Program-made: the position numbers and the translations under genes
Assembly: GCA_003050565.1 (NCBI GenBank)
Contig: PEBW01000001.1
Span: 293,519-357,518, forward strand
Source: Brockia lithotrophica
Lineage (GTDB): Bacteria; Bacillota; Bacilli; Thermicanales; DSM-22653
Direction of reading: 5' to 3'
Length of the DNA: 64,000 nucleotides
Notes under the pieces: generated by a model
The model's database searches: none
The model's input: only the letters and a program-made list of their open reading frames with translations
Told to the model about the DNA's origin: nothing
Shown: piece after piece, positions 27,265 through 37,143 of the stretch
Layout: every line of letters begins with the position of its first letter
Position numbering within the stretch: position 1 is the stretch's first letter

Positions 27265-28133
27265 CGAGTTCCTCCCTTCCCCACGAGGAGTTCGGCGATG
27301 CGCTCCAGGTCCTCGCGATCGAAGAAGGCGATCTCCACCGACCCCGCCGCACCGGAAAGACGGATTCGCACGGGCGCACCGAGCGCTTCGGAAAGCTCCC
27401 GTTCGAGGGCCGCGTATTCGGATGGGCGGTCCTCCAACGCCCTGCGCCGCGCGGGTCTGCGGCTCTCGCTCCTCTGCTTGCGGAGAAATTCCTCCAGCCT
27501 GCGCACGCTCCACCCCTCGCGCACCACGCGATCCGCGAGTTCCCCGATCGCCCGGGGATCTTCGAGGCCCGCGAGCATTTTCGCGTGTCCCATGCTGAGC
27601 GTTCCACGTGAAACATACTCTTGAACCCGCTCGGGAAGAGCGAGAAGGCGCACGTAGTTCGCCACGAGCGAGCGGCTCTTCCCCATCTTCCGAGCGACCT
27701 CGTCCTGCGTGAGGGAAAAGCGTTCCATGAGCGCGCGGTAAGCGCGGGCAATCTCGATGGGGTCGAGGTCTTCCCGCTGGACGTTTTCGATGAGCGCGAC
27801 TTCCATCATCGTCGCATCGTCGAAGGAACGGAGGACCGCTGGAATTCGCTCGAGACCCGCCAGACGCGCGGCGCGCACGCGCCGCTCTCCGGCGACAATT
27901 TCGTAAGCCTCGCCTCCCGCAAGCGGCCGGACGAGAATGGGCTGGAGTACGCCGTGCTCGCGTATGGAGGCGGCAAGCTCTTCCAATGACTGGGCGTCAA
28001 AGGTACGCCGCGGTTGGTAAGGATTCGGCCGTACGGCATCGAGGGGGATTTGGACGACTTCCTCTCCCTCGCGCACTTCGAGGGTGGGAAGGAGGGCGTC
28101 AAGGCCGCGCCCAAGGGCCGACTTTCTTTTCAT
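27261..28133 (-). CDS. parB: Chromosome partition protein ParB (Spo0J)
   Basis: 290 residues from the ATG at 28133, giving the start MKRKSALGRGLDALLP. The ParB/Sulfiredoxin CTPase domain (about 20-110: PYQPRRTF, GERRVRAARLAG, ENVQREDLDPIE) precedes the helix-turn-helix at about 125-190 (LTQDEVARKMGKSRSLVANYVRLL) that reads parS. The C-terminal dimer domain ends LERIAELLVGK. It overlaps parA by 35 bp. A parS-like site is inside this gene at 27601-27614. Confidence 0.97.
   Translation of the reverse strand: MKRKSALGRGLDALLPTLEVREGEEVVQIPLDAVRPNPYQPRRTFDAQSLEELAASIREHGVLQPILVRPLAGGEAYEIVAGERRVRAARLAGLERIPAVLRSFDDATMMEVALIENVQREDLDPIEIARAYRALMERFSLTQDEVARKMGKSRSLVANYVRLLALPERVQEYVSRGTLSMGHAKMLAGLEDPRAIGELADRVVREGWSVRRLEEFLRKQRSESRRPARRRALEDRPSEYAALERELSEALGAPVRIRLSGAAGSVEIAFFDREDLERIAELLVGKGGTR
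27601..27614. promoter_or_regulatory. parS-like site, one mismatch, inside parB
   Basis: GTTCCACGTGAAAC, the 14-bp parS core with one change (C for T at position 4). Several Bacillota carry a parS site within parB, so it is a plausible ParB loading site. Confidence 0.75.
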
Positions 28134-28890
28134 GCTGCTCGAGCACCTCCCGCGCAAGCTCTATGTACTGTTCGGCGCCCTTGGAACGCGGGTCGTATAC
28201 GGTGATGGGAAGACCGTGGCTGGGGGCCTCGCTCAGACGCACGTTGCGCGGGATGATGGAGCGGTACACCTTTTCCTTGAAGTAGCGCTTCACCTCTTCC
28301 ACGACTTGAATGCTCAGGTTCGTCCGCGCATCGAACATCGTGAGGAGCACACCTTCGACGGTGAGTTGCGGATTGAGGTGCTTCTGGACGAGGCGAATCG
28401 TGTTTAGGAGCTGGCTTAACCCTTCCAGGGCATAGTACTCACACTGGATCGGAATGAGAACGCCGTCCGCCGCTGTGAGGGCGTTCACCGTAAGCAGCCC
28501 TAGGGACGGCGGCGAGTCGATGTACACAAACTCGTAGGCGTCCCGAATCCGCTCCAAGGCGCGCCGAAGCCGAAGCTCGCGCGACATCGTGGGAACGAGC
28601 TCGATTTCCGCCCCGGCGAGCTGGATCGTGGAGGGAAGGACGTCCAATCCCTCCACCGCCGTAGGGCGTACGACCTTGTCGGGAGGTACTTCGTTGATGA
28701 GCACGTCGTACACGTCGAACGTGACGTCCGCCTTGCTCACGCCTACACCGCTCGTCGCGTTCCCCTGGGGGTCCATGTCCACGAGGAGGACGCGCTTTCC
28801 GAGCATCGCGAGGGCGGCAGAAAGGTTTACGGCCGTCGTCGTCTTGCCCACTCCACCCTTTTGGTTTGCGATGGCGATTACCCGCCCCAC
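28099..28890 (-). CDS. parA: Chromosome partition ATPase ParA (Soj)
   Basis: 263 residues; GTG at 28890. Deviant Walker A in IANQKGGVGKTTTAVNLSAAL, Walker B-like DPQGN, and DSPPSLGLLTVNAL. It forms ATP-dependent dimers on DNA, moves ParB-parS and regulates DnaA. Its start is 17 bp after noc, and its end is inside parB, so the three run as one unit. Confidence 0.97.
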   Translation of the reverse strand: MGRVIAIANQKGGVGKTTTAVNLSAALAMLGKRVLLVDMDPQGNATSGVGVSKADVTFDVYDVLINEVPPDKVVRPTAVEGLDVLPSTIQLAGAEIELVPTMSRELRLRRALERIRDAYEFVYIDSPPSLGLLTVNALTAADGVLIPIQCEYYALEGLSQLLNTIRLVQKHLNPQLTVEGVLLTMFDARTNLSIQVVEEVKRYFKEKVYRSIIPRNVRLSEAPSHGLPITVYDPRSKGAEQYIELAREVLEQHEKKVGPWARP

Positions 28891-28907
28891 GCTTCCTCCC
28901 TACCTCT

Positions 28908-29759
28908 CTACGCCCGTTTTCGCAACACGACGCGGAGGACAATCTGCCCCTCCTCGACGTGCTCTTCCACCTCCGCGTCGACCCCAGCCTCCCGCACCAT
29001 CTCTACCGCGCGCCGCAGGGTATTCAGGGCAATCCGCAGGTCGCGGGCGACGCCGCGCGTATTCCCGCGAAAAACGCCCTTGGCGCCTTTCCGCGACGTC
29101 CCCCGCTTTCCTTCGGCCAGGGCGCGCACGCGCGCTTCCGTCTCTTTGACCGTGAGCTCGCGCTCGGTGATCTCCGCCAAGAGCTGACGCAGCGCGTCCT
29201 CGTCCGTCACGGCGAGCAGAGCGCGGGCGTGGCGTTCGGAAATCCTGCGCTCCGCAAGTGCCTCTTGAACGAAGTCCGGCAGGGACAAGAGCCGCAGCTT
29301 GTTGGCGATCGTCGACTGGCTCTTTCCGAGCTCCCGGGCGAGGGCCTCCTGCGTCAGTCCGTGCAACTCCATGAGCTTCTGGTAGGCGACCGCTTCCTCG
29401 ATCGGCGAGAGCGACTCACGCTGCAAATTTTCGATGAGGGCGAGGGCCGCCGCCTCACGATCGCCGAGATCGCGGACGATGGCGGGGATCGTGGAAAGTC
29501 CGAGGCGCTTCACCGCCCGCAGGCGCCGTTCCCCGGCTACGACCTCAAATCCCTCCCCCACCGGGCGAACGACAATGGGTTGGATGAGGCCATGGCGGCG
29601 AATGGTCTCTACGAGTTCGTCGATCCCCTCGTCGGAAAACACCCGCCTCGGTTGGTAAGGCCCGGGAAACACCTTGTCCACGGGGAGTTCCTGTACGCGT
29701 TCCGTGGGAGCTCGGTCCCCTCCCGTCTTCCCCCAAAGTCGCCTTAGCGGTCCGGACAT
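28908..29759 (-). CDS. noc: Nucleoid occlusion protein Noc
   Basis: 283 residues, a ParB paralog. It has the basic, amphipathic-like N terminus SGPLRRLWGKT (membrane targeting in Noc), then VFPGPYQPRRVFSDEGIDEL, GERRLRAVKRLG and IENLQRESLSPIEEAVAYQ, plus the HTH LTQEALARELGKSQSTIANKLRLL. Noc binds its own sites and blocks the division ring over DNA. It differs from ParB of this window in its HTH recognition part and N terminus. A second parS-like site sits just upstream. Confidence 0.95.
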   Translation of the reverse strand: MSGPLRRLWGKTGGDRAPTERVQELPVDKVFPGPYQPRRVFSDEGIDELVETIRRHGLIQPIVVRPVGEGFEVVAGERRLRAVKRLGLSTIPAIVRDLGDREAAALALIENLQRESLSPIEEAVAYQKLMELHGLTQEALARELGKSQSTIANKLRLLSLPDFVQEALAERRISERHARALLAVTDEDALRQLLAEITERELTVKETEARVRALAEGKRGTSRKGAKGVFRGNTRGVARDLRIALNTLRRAVEMVREAGVDAEVEEHVEEGQIVLRVVLRKRA

Positions 29760-29848
29760 CTTCTTCCGCCCCTACCGATGACCGATTTACTCCTTCTCTT
29801 TGTTCTCTCCCCGATCACCTCTTTCCTGCCGGCTCCTGCCATCCGGGG

Positions 29849-29864
29849 CGTTTCACGTGAAACA
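29849..29864. promoter_or_regulatory. parS site between rsmG and noc
   Basis: CGTTTCACGTGAAACA, matching parS (TGTTTCACGTGAAACA) at 15 of 16 positions, with a perfect 14-bp core. Located 90 bp upstream of noc and 5 bp after the rsmG stop. Expected ParB loading site. Confidence 0.92.
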
Positions 29865-29868
29865 TCCG

Positions 29869-30558
29869 TCAGCCGGCTTCCGTCGCCCGTCGCCGGAACC
29901 AGAGGAGAACGCGTTCGCCAAATCCCTCGGGCAGGGGAAATGCCTCTTCCCCGACGAGTTCCCAGAACGCCTCGAGCTCCGCCCGCGCAGCCGCAACCTC
30001 TTCCTGGAACCCGGGTCCCTTCATCGCCAAAAAAAGTCCTCCCGGCAGCAAGAGAGGTCGCACCCAAGGAAGCAACCGCTCGAGCGGGGCCACGGCCCTG
30101 GCGACCGCAAAGCGGTACAGTTCCGGGTGCGATCGGGCATACTCCTCGACCCGCGCGTGCAGAACCGTAACCCCCTCGAGTCCGAGCCGTCGGACGACCT
30201 CTCGGACGAAGAGAACGCGTTTCCGCGTCGCCTCGAGACCCAAAATCTGCAGGGAGGGACGGAGGATCTTCATGGGTAGGGAAGGAAACCCGGCACCCGT
30301 ACCCACATCGACCAAAAATTCCTCCCGCGGAAAGTAGGGCGAAAAGAGAGGGGTAAGAGAGTCCCAAAAGTGCTTTACGTACACCGCAAGAGGTTCCGTA
30401 ATCGCCGTGAGGTTGATGCGTTCGTTGGCGCGAACGAGAAGGGTGTAGTAGGTTCGAAAGGCCTCACGCCGCGACCTGTCCAGTTCCACTCCGCGCGCGG
30501 CCAAAAGCCGGGCGAAAAGCTCCTCCGCAGCGACGAGCTCCCTCGAAACGTCGCTCAC
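29869..30558 (-). CDS. rsmG: 16S rRNA 7-methylguanosine methyltransferase RsmG
   Basis: 229 residues; GTG at 30558 overlapping the mnmG stop. SAM-binding [14 protein letters not shown], and the conserved [12 protein letters not shown] and LNLTAI-type motif as [10 protein letters not shown]. It methylates G527 in the 530 loop; loss gives low-level streptomycin resistance. The C terminus ends in [10 protein letters not shown]. Gene order mnmE-mnmG-rsmG is conserved around origins. Confidence 0.97.
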   Translation of the reverse strand: MSDVSRELVAAEELFARLLAARGVELDRSRREAFRTYYTLLVRANERINLTAITEPLAVYVKHFWDSLTPLFSPYFPREEFLVDVGTGAGFPSLPMKILRPSLQILGLEATRKRVLFVREVVRRLGLEGVTVLHARVEEYARSHPELYRFAVARAVAPLERLLPWVRPLLLPGGLFLAMKGPGFQEEVAAARAELEAFWELVGEEAFPLPEGFGERVLLWFRRRATEAG

Positions 30559-32462
30559 CGCACCGCCTCCCTTCGCCGCTCCCGGGACGCGAGGTAGACG
30601 AGGAGGGCCGACACGTCCGACGCATGTACCCCGCGCACGCGCGCCGCTTGACCGACCGTGAAGGGGCGTACCTGCCGAAGCTTTTCCCGCGCCTCTTCGG
30701 AAAGACCCGGAACGGCGTCGTAGTCTAAGTCGGGGTCGAGGCGTTTGTCCTCCAGGCGGCGCATGCGCGCGACTTCCTGCGCCTCCCGCGCGATGTACCC
30801 TTCGTACTTCGCCTCGAGCTCCACGGCTTCGGCCACATCGCGCGGGAGGGGAGAGGGCGGCGGCACAACCCGAAGGAGGTCGGTGAGGGAGACGTCGGGA
30901 CGACGGAGGTAATCGTAGGCCGAAAGCGGTTCCCGCGGTACGGGGAGACCGTGGGAACGGAGCAACTCTTCGTCCGCCGGCGTGATGCGGATAGAGGACA
31001 GGCGTCGTCGTTCGGCTTCGATCGCCTCCACCTTCGCGAGGTACGCGCGGTAGCGCTCCTCGGACACGAGACCTACACGGTAGCCTACGGGTACGAGGCG
31101 GCGGTCCGCATTGTCGAACCGGAGGAGGAGCCGATGCTCCACGCGCGACGTGAGCATGCGGTACGGTTCGTCTACACCGCGCGTGACGAGGTCGTCGATG
31201 AGGACGCCGATGTACGCCTCGTCACGACCGAGGACAAGCGGCGATTCCCCGCGGACAAAGCGGGCGGCGTTGATCCCGGCGAGAAGTCCCTGGACGGCCG
31301 CTTCTTCGTAGCCGGAGGTCCCGTTGACCTGTCCGGCGGTAAAGAGGCCGCGCACGCGCTTCGTCTCGAGGGAAGGCCATAGCTCCAAAGGGTCGACGGC
31401 GTCGTACTCGATCGTGTAGCCGACGCGAAGGATCCGCGCGTTTTCCAGGCCGGGGATCGTCCGCAGGAGTTCCCGCTGCACGTCTTCCGGAAGGCTCGTG
31501 GAGAGGCCCTGGACGTACACTTCGTACGTATCTGCACCGTCGGGCTCCAGAAAGATCGGATGCCGCTCGCGATGCGGAAAGCGCACGATCTTTTCCTCGA
31601 TCGAGGGACAGTAGCGGGGACCTGTGGCTTCCACGGCTCCGGAAACCTGCGGCGCGCGGTGCAAGTTGAGGCGTACAAACTCGTGCCCCGGCGGAGTCGT
31701 GTACGTGAGGTACGTGGGGAGTCCCGCGGTCGGTAGACCATCTTCTGCGCGCGAAGCGTAGGAAAAGTAGGGCGCCTCGGGATCGGGATCCTGGCGCTCG
31801 AGGCGAGAAAAGTCGATCGTCCTTCCGTCGAGGCGGGGTGACGTGGACGTCTGAAGCCGAAGCACGCGAAAGCCGAGGCGGACAAGCTGCTCCCCCAGGG
31901 CGCGTGCCGCGGGAAGGTTCTCGGGACCGCTCGGCGTACGCCGTTCCCCGACGATGACCACGCCGTTCAAAAACGTCCCCGTAGCGAGGACGACGGACGC
32001 CGCCTCGTACATCGCCCCCGTGTCCAGGAGGACACCCCGCACGCGTCCGTCGGCGACGTCAAGGGCGACCACCGCCCCTTGACGCAGGTCGAGCCCCGGC
32101 GTTTCCTCGAGGACGCGCCGCATGTAGCGCGAGTACGCCGCCCGGTCGACCTGGGCGCGAAGCGCCCGGACGGCAGGTCCCTTCCCCGTGTTGAGCATTC
32201 GCCTCTGAAGGGCGGTCCTGTCGGCAGCCCGGGCCATCTCTCCTCCGAGTGCGTCCAGCTCTCGAACCATGTGCCCCTTCCCCGGACCGCCAATCGAAGG
32301 GTTGCAAAACATTCGGGCCACAAAATCCAGGTGCAACGTGACGAGAAGCGTACGCCGACCGAGTCGTGCTGAGGCGAGGGCCGCTTCCACGCCGGCGTGC
32401 CCGCCGCCCACCACGATCACGTCGTACGTTCCCGCCCGGAAGCCGTCCCCCACGCCGTCCAC
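30555..32462 (-). CDS. mnmG: tRNA uridine-34 modification enzyme MnmG (GidA)
   Basis: 635 residues from the GTG at 32462 (alternative GTG 32453). The FAD site [20 protein letters not shown] is at the N terminus, followed by [13 protein letters not shown] and GTFLNGV. The C terminus contains the tRNA-binding helices. With MnmE it makes the carboxymethylaminomethyl group on U34. The start lies 8 bp after the mnmE stop, and the two proteins form a complex. The ORF extends upstream to 32693 only as a shadow of mnmE. Confidence 0.96.
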   Translation of the reverse strand: MDGVGDGFRAGTYDVIVVGGGHAGVEAALASARLGRRTLLVTLHLDFVARMFCNPSIGGPGKGHMVRELDALGGEMARAADRTALQRRMLNTGKGPAVRALRAQVDRAAYSRYMRRVLEETPGLDLRQGAVVALDVADGRVRGVLLDTGAMYEAASVVLATGTFLNGVVIVGERRTPSGPENLPAARALGEQLVRLGFRVLRLQTSTSPRLDGRTIDFSRLERQDPDPEAPYFSYASRAEDGLPTAGLPTYLTYTTPPGHEFVRLNLHRAPQVSGAVEATGPRYCPSIEEKIVRFPHRERHPIFLEPDGADTYEVYVQGLSTSLPEDVQRELLRTIPGLENARILRVGYTIEYDAVDPLELWPSLETKRVRGLFTAGQVNGTSGYEEAAVQGLLAGINAARFVRGESPLVLGRDEAYIGVLIDDLVTRGVDEPYRMLTSRVEHRLLLRFDNADRRLVPVGYRVGLVSEERYRAYLAKVEAIEAERRRLSSIRITPADEELLRSHGLPVPREPLSAYDYLRRPDVSLTDLLRVVPPPSPLPRDVAEAVELEAKYEGYIAREAQEVARMRRLEDKRLDPDLDYDAVPGLSEEAREKLRQVRPFTVGQAARVRGVHASDVSALLVYLASRERRREAVR

Positions 32463-32470
32463 CCCCTCTC

Positions 32471-33874
32471 CTACTTCCCCACACAAAATCGGGAAAAAAT
32501 CTGGCGCACGAGGTCTTCGCCCACATCGATCCCGAGAATCGCCCCGAGCCGCTCCGCCGCGACGCGCAGGGGAAGGGCTACGAGGTCGAGGGTGGCTCCT
32601 CGACGCATCGCCTCCTCCGCTTCGGCAAGAGCCGCTTCCGCCTCCTCGGCCAAGCGGAGATGCCGCTCGTTCACGAGAAGAACTCCTTCCCACGCCTCTC
32701 CCTCCACAAACGCAAGCCGGAGCCGCTCCTCGAGCTCTCCAAGGCCTTCCCCCGTCGCCGCCGACACCGAGACGACCGGCGAGCCGGGCACGAGCTCGGC
32801 CGCACGTTGGCGTTCGAGGCGCGGAGCCAAGTCCGCTTTATTCACGACGACGATCGCGGGAACGGACAACGAGGCGACGTATCGCGCGATTTCCACGTCC
32901 TCTTCGGTGAGGGGGGAGCTCCCGTCCACGACCAAGAGGACGAGGTCCGCCTCGCGCAGCGCCTTCCGCGCACGCGCGACGCCAATGCTCTCTACCGGAT
33001 CTTCCGTGGTGCGCAGGCCCGCCGTGTCCAAGAGACGAAAGCGAAAACCCGCAAGCTCCAGCTCACCTGCGACGACGTCGCGCGTCGTCCCCGGAATGGG
33101 CGTCACGATCGCCCGCTCCTCGCGCAACAAGGCGTTGAGGAGGGAAGATTTCCCGACGTTGGGGCGTCCCGTGAGGACGACTGCCGGTCCCTCGCGCACG
33201 AGCCGGGCAACGCTCTTTCCCCGAAGGAGATCTCCGACACGTCGACGGAGAACCTCCAGCCGCTGAAGAAACTCTCCTCGATCGATCTCCCCTTCGTCGT
33301 GCTCGGAGAAATCGAGTTCGAACTCCACCTGCGCCCGCAGGGCTTGCGCCTCCTCGAAAAGCCCGCGAACCGCCTGCGACACGTCACCTGCAAGCTGGCG
33401 CAGCGCGAAGCGCCGCGCGTACTCCGTCCGCGCGCGGATGAGGTCGAGAACGGCCTCCGCCTGGGCGAGGTCAAGACGACCGTGGAGGAAGGCGCGGAGC
33501 GTAAACTCCCCGGGCTCCGCGAGGCGCGCCCCGGCGGCGAGAACGGCCCGGAGCACGGCCCGGAGGACGAAAAAGCCGCCGTGGCCTTGAATCTCCACGA
33601 CGTCTTCTCGTGTAAACGTACGGGGCGCTCGCAGGACGAGGACGAGGACCTCGTCGAGGACCTCCTCCGTACGGGGGTCGACGATCCGACCGTAGTGCAC
33701 GGTATGGGTGGGTGCGAGGACGAGGCGGGTGCGGCCGCGAAAGACCTTGTCCGCGATGGCGAAGGCCTCGGGGCCCGAAAGGCGTACGATGCCGATGCCG
33801 CCCTCTCCCGGGGGGGTGGCGATGGCCGCGATCGTGTCTCCCCGTCCAGCCGCTCCTCCGGCGTAATCCCTCAC
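32471..33874 (-). CDS. mnmE: tRNA modification GTPase MnmE (TrmE)
   Basis: 467 residues; GTG at 33874 overlaps the yidC stop by 4 bp. N-terminal folate-binding domain ([23 protein letters not shown]), a central GTPase with [23 protein letters not shown] and NKADL, and the C-terminal FCVGK, whose Cys is catalytic. It partners with MnmG. In most Bacillota jag/khpB lies between yidC and mnmE; here the stop/start overlap leaves no room. Confidence 0.97.
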   Translation of the reverse strand: MRDYAGGAAGRGDTIAAIATPPGEGGIGIVRLSGPEAFAIADKVFRGRTRLVLAPTHTVHYGRIVDPRTEEVLDEVLVLVLRAPRTFTREDVVEIQGHGGFFVLRAVLRAVLAAGARLAEPGEFTLRAFLHGRLDLAQAEAVLDLIRARTEYARRFALRQLAGDVSQAVRGLFEEAQALRAQVEFELDFSEHDEGEIDRGEFLQRLEVLRRRVGDLLRGKSVARLVREGPAVVLTGRPNVGKSSLLNALLREERAIVTPIPGTTRDVVAGELELAGFRFRLLDTAGLRTTEDPVESIGVARARKALREADLVLLVVDGSSPLTEEDVEIARYVASLSVPAIVVVNKADLAPRLERQRAAELVPGSPVVSVSAATGEGLGELEERLRLAFVEGEAWEGVLLVNERHLRLAEEAEAALAEAEEAMRRGATLDLVALPLRVAAERLGAILGIDVGEDLVRQIFSRFCVGK

Positions 33875-34686
33875 GCGTTCCGTTCCCTCCCATCCCTCGC
33901 GGAGGCCTTCTCACGCCGCCCGCGGAGGAGGATGAGTTCGTAGACGAGGTACGTCTGGACGAGAGAGAAGAGGTTCGTCATCACCCAGTAGAGGGAAACG
34001 GCGCTCGGAAGGCCCAGGGCAAAGAAGAAGACCAGAGCCGGAGACAGGTAGAGCATTCCCCGCTGCATCGCGAGCTGGTCCTTCGTCATCTTCACGGGAG
34101 AAACTTTTTGTGAGTACCGGAACTGGAGTTCGCTCGTCGCCAGCGTGGCGAGACCCGCGAGCACCGGAAGGATGTACAGGGGGTCGGGCGTCCCGAGGGG
34201 AAACCAGAGAAAGCTCGCCCCGTGGATGTGCGGACTTCTCCGGATCGCGTCGTAGAGACCGATGATCACGGGAAACTGCAAAAGAAGCGGCAGGCAGCCC
34301 GACGCCGGATTGACGTCGTGCTCCGCGTAAAATTTCACGAGTTCTTGGCGAAGCCGTTCCGGATCCTTGCGGTACTTTTCCTGGATCTTTTGGATCTCGG
34401 GTTGAAACTCCTGGATCTGCATCGTGCTCTGGTACTGCTTGACGGCGAAGGGGAGGAGGAGGAGGCGGACGACAACCGTCACGGCGAGGATGGACAACCC
34501 GTACGAACCCCACAAGATCGAGGCAAACCAGTCGAGGAGGAGGTAGATGGGGTAGACGAAGAACGCATCCAAAAACCCGTTGCGCGGGTCGGGCGGAACG
34601 TCTGCGGGGGCACCGCATCCCCCCAGGAACGCCACTCCTAAGAGCATCAGGGCCAGGAGCGCATGGCGTTTTGGCAACCTCCGCAT
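33871..34686 (-). CDS. yidC: Membrane insertase YidC/SpoIIIJ (lipoprotein type)
   Basis: 271 residues. The signal peptide MRRLPKRHALLALMLLGVAFLGGC ends in a lipobox-like LGGC, so it is anchored through lipid-modified Cys24. Five membrane helices follow, with the conserved Arg-containing cavity helix (VVVRLLLLPFAVKQYQST) and the cytoplasmic hairpin. It inserts membrane proteins and, in spore formers, acts as SpoIIIJ. The ATG at 34686 follows a GAGGAG motif 12 nt away, a little long. Confidence 0.95.
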   Translation of the reverse strand: MRRLPKRHALLALMLLGVAFLGGCGAPADVPPDPRNGFLDAFFVYPIYLLLDWFASILWGSYGLSILAVTVVVRLLLLPFAVKQYQSTMQIQEFQPEIQKIQEKYRKDPERLRQELVKFYAEHDVNPASGCLPLLLQFPVIIGLYDAIRRSPHIHGASFLWFPLGTPDPLYILPVLAGLATLATSELQFRYSQKVSPVKMTKDQLAMQRGMLYLSPALVFFFALGLPSAVSLYWVMTNLFSLVQTYLVYELILLRGRREKASARDGRERNA

Positions 34687-34704
34687 TGCGCTTCGCTCAC
34701 TCCT

Positions 34705-34914
34705 CTACGGAACCGGATCGTCCCCTCCGGGGTGAAAGGGATGGCAGCGCGCAACCCGCTTTGCCCCCAACACGAGCCCCTTGACGACCCCGTACTTTTC
34801 GACGGCCTGGACCGTGTATTCCGAACACGTCGGGTAAAAGCGACACGACGGCGATTTGATGGGGGACACGTACTTTTGGTAGGCGCGGAGCGTTCCCAGG
34901 ATGAGCCTTCTCAC
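34705..34914 (-). CDS. yidD: Membrane protein insertion efficiency factor YidD
   Basis: 69 residues; GTG at 34914 with GGGAGGGA upstream. The family signature [26 protein letters not shown] and the end [14 protein letters not shown] are intact, with three Cys. A peripheral membrane protein that assists YidC. It follows rnpA by 3 bp, the conserved rpmH-rnpA-yidD-yidC order. Confidence 0.97.
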   Translation of the reverse strand: MRRLILGTLRAYQKYVSPIKSPSCRFYPTCSEYTVQAVEKYGVVKGLVLGAKRVARCHPFHPGGDDPVP

Positions 34915-34917
34915 GCC

Positions 34918-35340
34918 TTATCCCTCCCACCCTTCACCTTCCGCGCCGCACGTCCCCGATGCGTCGCCATCTTCCAAGGAAGGCGGGACTCCTTCGCTTT
35001 CCTGCCAGAGCTTCGCCCGCTTGAGAAGACGCAAGAGCGACGCTTCGAGCTCGGAAAACTCCGCCCCGATTCCGCCGCGGCGCAAGAGAACGACGAGATT
35101 ATACCCCGGACGAATGTGGGGGAGGGCCCGCCGCAGGATTTCCCGCAACCTGCGCTTGTACCGGTTCCGCAACACCGCATCTCCCAAGCGCCGACCCACG
35201 GAAACCCCTACGGCCCGTCCCCCGTCGTCTCGCCTCTCATAATAAACAACGAGGCGGGGATCGGCTACCGATTTCCCGCCCGTGATCACGCGCTCGAAAT
35301 CTTCGTTCTTCCGCAGGCGATCCTTCCGGGAGAGGCCCAC
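34918..35340 (-). CDS. rnpA: Ribonuclease P protein component
   Basis: 140 residues from the GTG at 35340, with GGGAG 9 nt upstream; a TTG at 35349 is an alternative but overlaps its own ribosome site. It contains RLRKNEDFERVITGG, the RNR motif in GDAVLRNRYKRRLREILR, and PGYNLVVLLR. It binds RNase P RNA to mature tRNA 5' ends. The C-terminal 25 residues are acidic and longer than usual, a local extension. Its start is about 14 bp after the rpmH stop. Confidence 0.94.
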   Translation of the reverse strand: MGLSRKDRLRKNEDFERVITGGKSVADPRLVVYYERRDDGGRAVGVSVGRRLGDAVLRNRYKRRLREILRRALPHIRPGYNLVVLLRRGGIGAEFSELEASLLRLLKRAKLWQESEGVPPSLEDGDASGTCGAEGEGWEG

Positions 35341-35353
35341 ATCCTCCAACTCC

Positions 35354-35503
35354 CTACCGCCGTTCCGTGACGGCGAGGCGCTTCCGCCCCTTCCTGCGGC
35401 GCGCCTTGATGATCTTTTGCCCAGACTTCGTACGCATCCGCACGAGAAAACCTAGCGCCCGCTTCCGCCGCCGCTTGCTCGGGTTGTATGTCGGTTTCCC
35501 CAT
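35354..35503 (-). CDS. rpmH: 50S ribosomal protein L34
   Basis: 49 residues: [19 protein letters not shown], then RMRTKSG, and the C-terminal [17 protein letters not shown], five residues longer than the usual 44 because of an N-terminal extension before the conserved YNPSKRKR. L34 is a basic rod in the large subunit. Its stop is at 35354-35356 and the ATG at 35503. The promoter at 35534-35562 drives the rpmH-rnpA-yidD-yidC unit away from oriC. Confidence 0.97.
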   Translation of the reverse strand: MGKPTYNPSKRRRKRALGFLVRMRTKSGQKIIKARRRKGRKRLAVTERR

Positions 35504-35533
35504 CGTACGATCCCTCCCGTGAAACCGAACCCA

Positions 35534-35562
35534 ATTATATGGTTCTCGCCCGCCCCCGTCAA
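35534..35562 (-). promoter_or_regulatory. Promoter of the rpmH-rnpA unit
   Basis: Minus strand: -35 TTGACG at 35557-35562, 17-bp spacer, -10 TATAAT at 35534-35539. Strong SigA-type match about 31 bp upstream of the rpmH ATG. Confidence 0.92.
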
Positions 35563-35581
35563 GAAATCCCGAACGCCCGGA

Positions 35582-35771
35582 TTTTCCACAAGGGGATCCG
35601 CAACCTACTCACATTTCCACAAGATCCACATTTTTCGTCGCGCCCTTTGTGGATTCTGTGGATTGCGCGCGGGGATCGTTGAACCGTTCTCGCCTCCTTT
35701 GCTAAGATGAACTCATCCCCGACTGTGGACGAGCGGCGCCATCCACAAATCTATCCACAGGGTGTGGATAT
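35582..35771. other. oriC region 1: DnaA-box cluster upstream of dnaA
   Basis: At least seven near matches to TTATCCACA occur in 190 bp: TTTTCCACA at 35582, ATTTCCACA at 35613, AGATCCACA at 35622, the reverse boxes TGTGGATTC at 35648 and TGTGGATTG at 35657, CTATCCACA at 35751 and TGTGGATAT at 35763. The boxes run into the region just before the dnaA ATG. This is the standard bipartite oriC of Bacillota. The most AT-rich unwinding stretch is not obvious on this side. Confidence 0.88.
35679..35708 (+). promoter_or_regulatory. Promoter of dnaA within the box cluster
   Basis: -35 TTGAAC at 35679-35684, 18-bp spacer, -10 TAAGAT at 35703-35708. Because the -10 overlaps the ATG at 35707, that ATG is unlikely to be the dnaA start. 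DnaA bound to flanking boxes would autoregulate it. Confidence 0.7.
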
Positions 35772-35772
35772 C

Positions 35773-37143
35773 ATGTCGCACACGATGCACAACCTTCCCC
35801 GCTGGTCGGCGGGCGTATCCCCTGCCCAGGAACTTTGGGACCTCGTCCTCGGGCGGTTGCAGTCGCGGTTGCCGAAACCCAGTTTCGACACGTGGTTTCG
35901 CGACACGCGGGCCCTCCGTTTGTCGGAAAACACGCTCGTCGTCGAAGCACCAAACCCGTTCATCAAGGACTGGCTCGAAGAACACTACCAGACGGCTCTG
36001 GAAACCCTCCTGTCCGACATCGGAGGAAAGCCCCTGCGCCTCCGCCTCGTGACCGAAGACGAGCTCGAACCACCACCGAGCGCCCCGCCCGGGAGCACCT
36101 TCGAGAGTTCACCGCTCAACCCCAAATACGTCTTCGAGACGTTCGTCGTCGGCAGCGGCAATCGCTTCGCCCACGCCGCATGTCTTGCCGTAGCCGAGCG
36201 ACCGGCATCTTCGTACAATCCCCTGTTCATCTACGGAGGCGTAGGCCTCGGAAAAACCCACCTCCTTCACGCCATCGGACACCACGTCCGCCGCCATCAC
36301 CCCCACATGCGCGCCTTGTACATCTCCACGGAAAAGTTCACGAACGAATTTATCGCCGCCATCCGCGACAACCGCGCCGAACAATTTCGGCAAAAGTATC
36401 GAACGATCGACGTCCTGCTCATAGACGACATCCAATTCCTCGCGGGCAAGGAACAGACGCAGGAAGAGTTCTTCCACACGTTCAACACCCTGTACGAGGC
36501 GAGCAAGCAGATCGTGATCACGAGCGACCGTCCACCCAAAGAGATCCCCACGCTCGAAGACCGCCTCCGTTCGCGCTTCGAGTGGGGTCTCATCACGGAC
36601 ATCCAACCGCCGGACCTCGAGACGCGCATTGCGATCCTCCACAAGAAAGTTCGCGCCGAACAACTTGAAATCTCCGACGAAGTGATCGCCTTCATCGCCC
36701 GGCAGGTACAGACGAACATCCGCGAACTCGAAGGCGCGCTCACCCGCGTCCTCGCCTATGCCTCCCTGATCAACCGCGACATTACGGTAGACCTCGCAGA
36801 GGAAGCCCTGCGGGACCTCGTGCAGACGAACAAGCTGCAAAAGCACCTCACCATTTTCGACATTCAGAAGGTCGTAAGCGACTACTTCGGGATCCGCCGC
36901 GAAGACCTCGTCGGGAAAAAGCGAACGCGCAACCTCGTCGTACCCCGACAGATCGCCATGTACCTCGCACGCGAACTCACCGAACATTCGCTTCCGAAAA
37001 TCGGGCAGGAATTTGGCGGCAAGGACCACACGACGGTGATCCACGCCCACGAAAAAATCCGCCGGGAGATTCAAAAGGATAAGCACCTCGCGCGCATCGT
37101 GAACGAGCTCCGCGAGCGTCTCAAGGTATTCACAAGTGGATAA
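35773..37143 (+). CDS. dnaA: Chromosomal replication initiator DnaA
   Basis: 456 residues from the ATG at 35773; the ATG at 35785 is an alternative, and the ATG at 35707 lies in the promoter. Domain I (residues ~12-90: [22 protein letters not shown]), a short linker, an AAA+ domain with Walker [18 protein letters not shown] and Walker [14 protein letters not shown], and the domain IV box-reading helix with the signature [16 protein letters not shown]. It melts oriC. Flanked on both sides by DnaA boxes, it probably represses itself. Confidence 0.97.
   Translation: MSHTMHNLPRWSAGVSPAQELWDLVLGRLQSRLPKPSFDTWFRDTRALRLSENTLVVEAPNPFIKDWLEEHYQTALETLLSDIGGKPLRLRLVTEDELEPPPSAPPGSTFESSPLNPKYVFETFVVGSGNRFAHAACLAVAERPASSYNPLFIYGGVGLGKTHLLHAIGHHVRRHHPHMRALYISTEKFTNEFIAAIRDNRAEQFRQKYRTIDVLLIDDIQFLAGKEQTQEEFFHTFNTLYEASKQIVITSDRPPKEIPTLEDRLRSRFEWGLITDIQPPDLETRIAILHKKVRAEQLEISDEVIAFIARQVQTNIRELEGALTRVLAYASLINRDITVDLAEEALRDLVQTNKLQKHLTIFDIQKVVSDYFGIRREDLVGKKRTRNLVVPRQIAMYLARELTEHSLPKIGQEFGGKDHTTVIHAHEKIRREIQKDKHLARIVNELRERLKVFTSG

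Noticed and set aside
35707..35772. ATG at 35707 as the dnaA start
   Set aside because: It overlaps the -10 of the dnaA promoter, has no ribosome site and encodes DnaA boxes. The ATG at 35773 is preferred.
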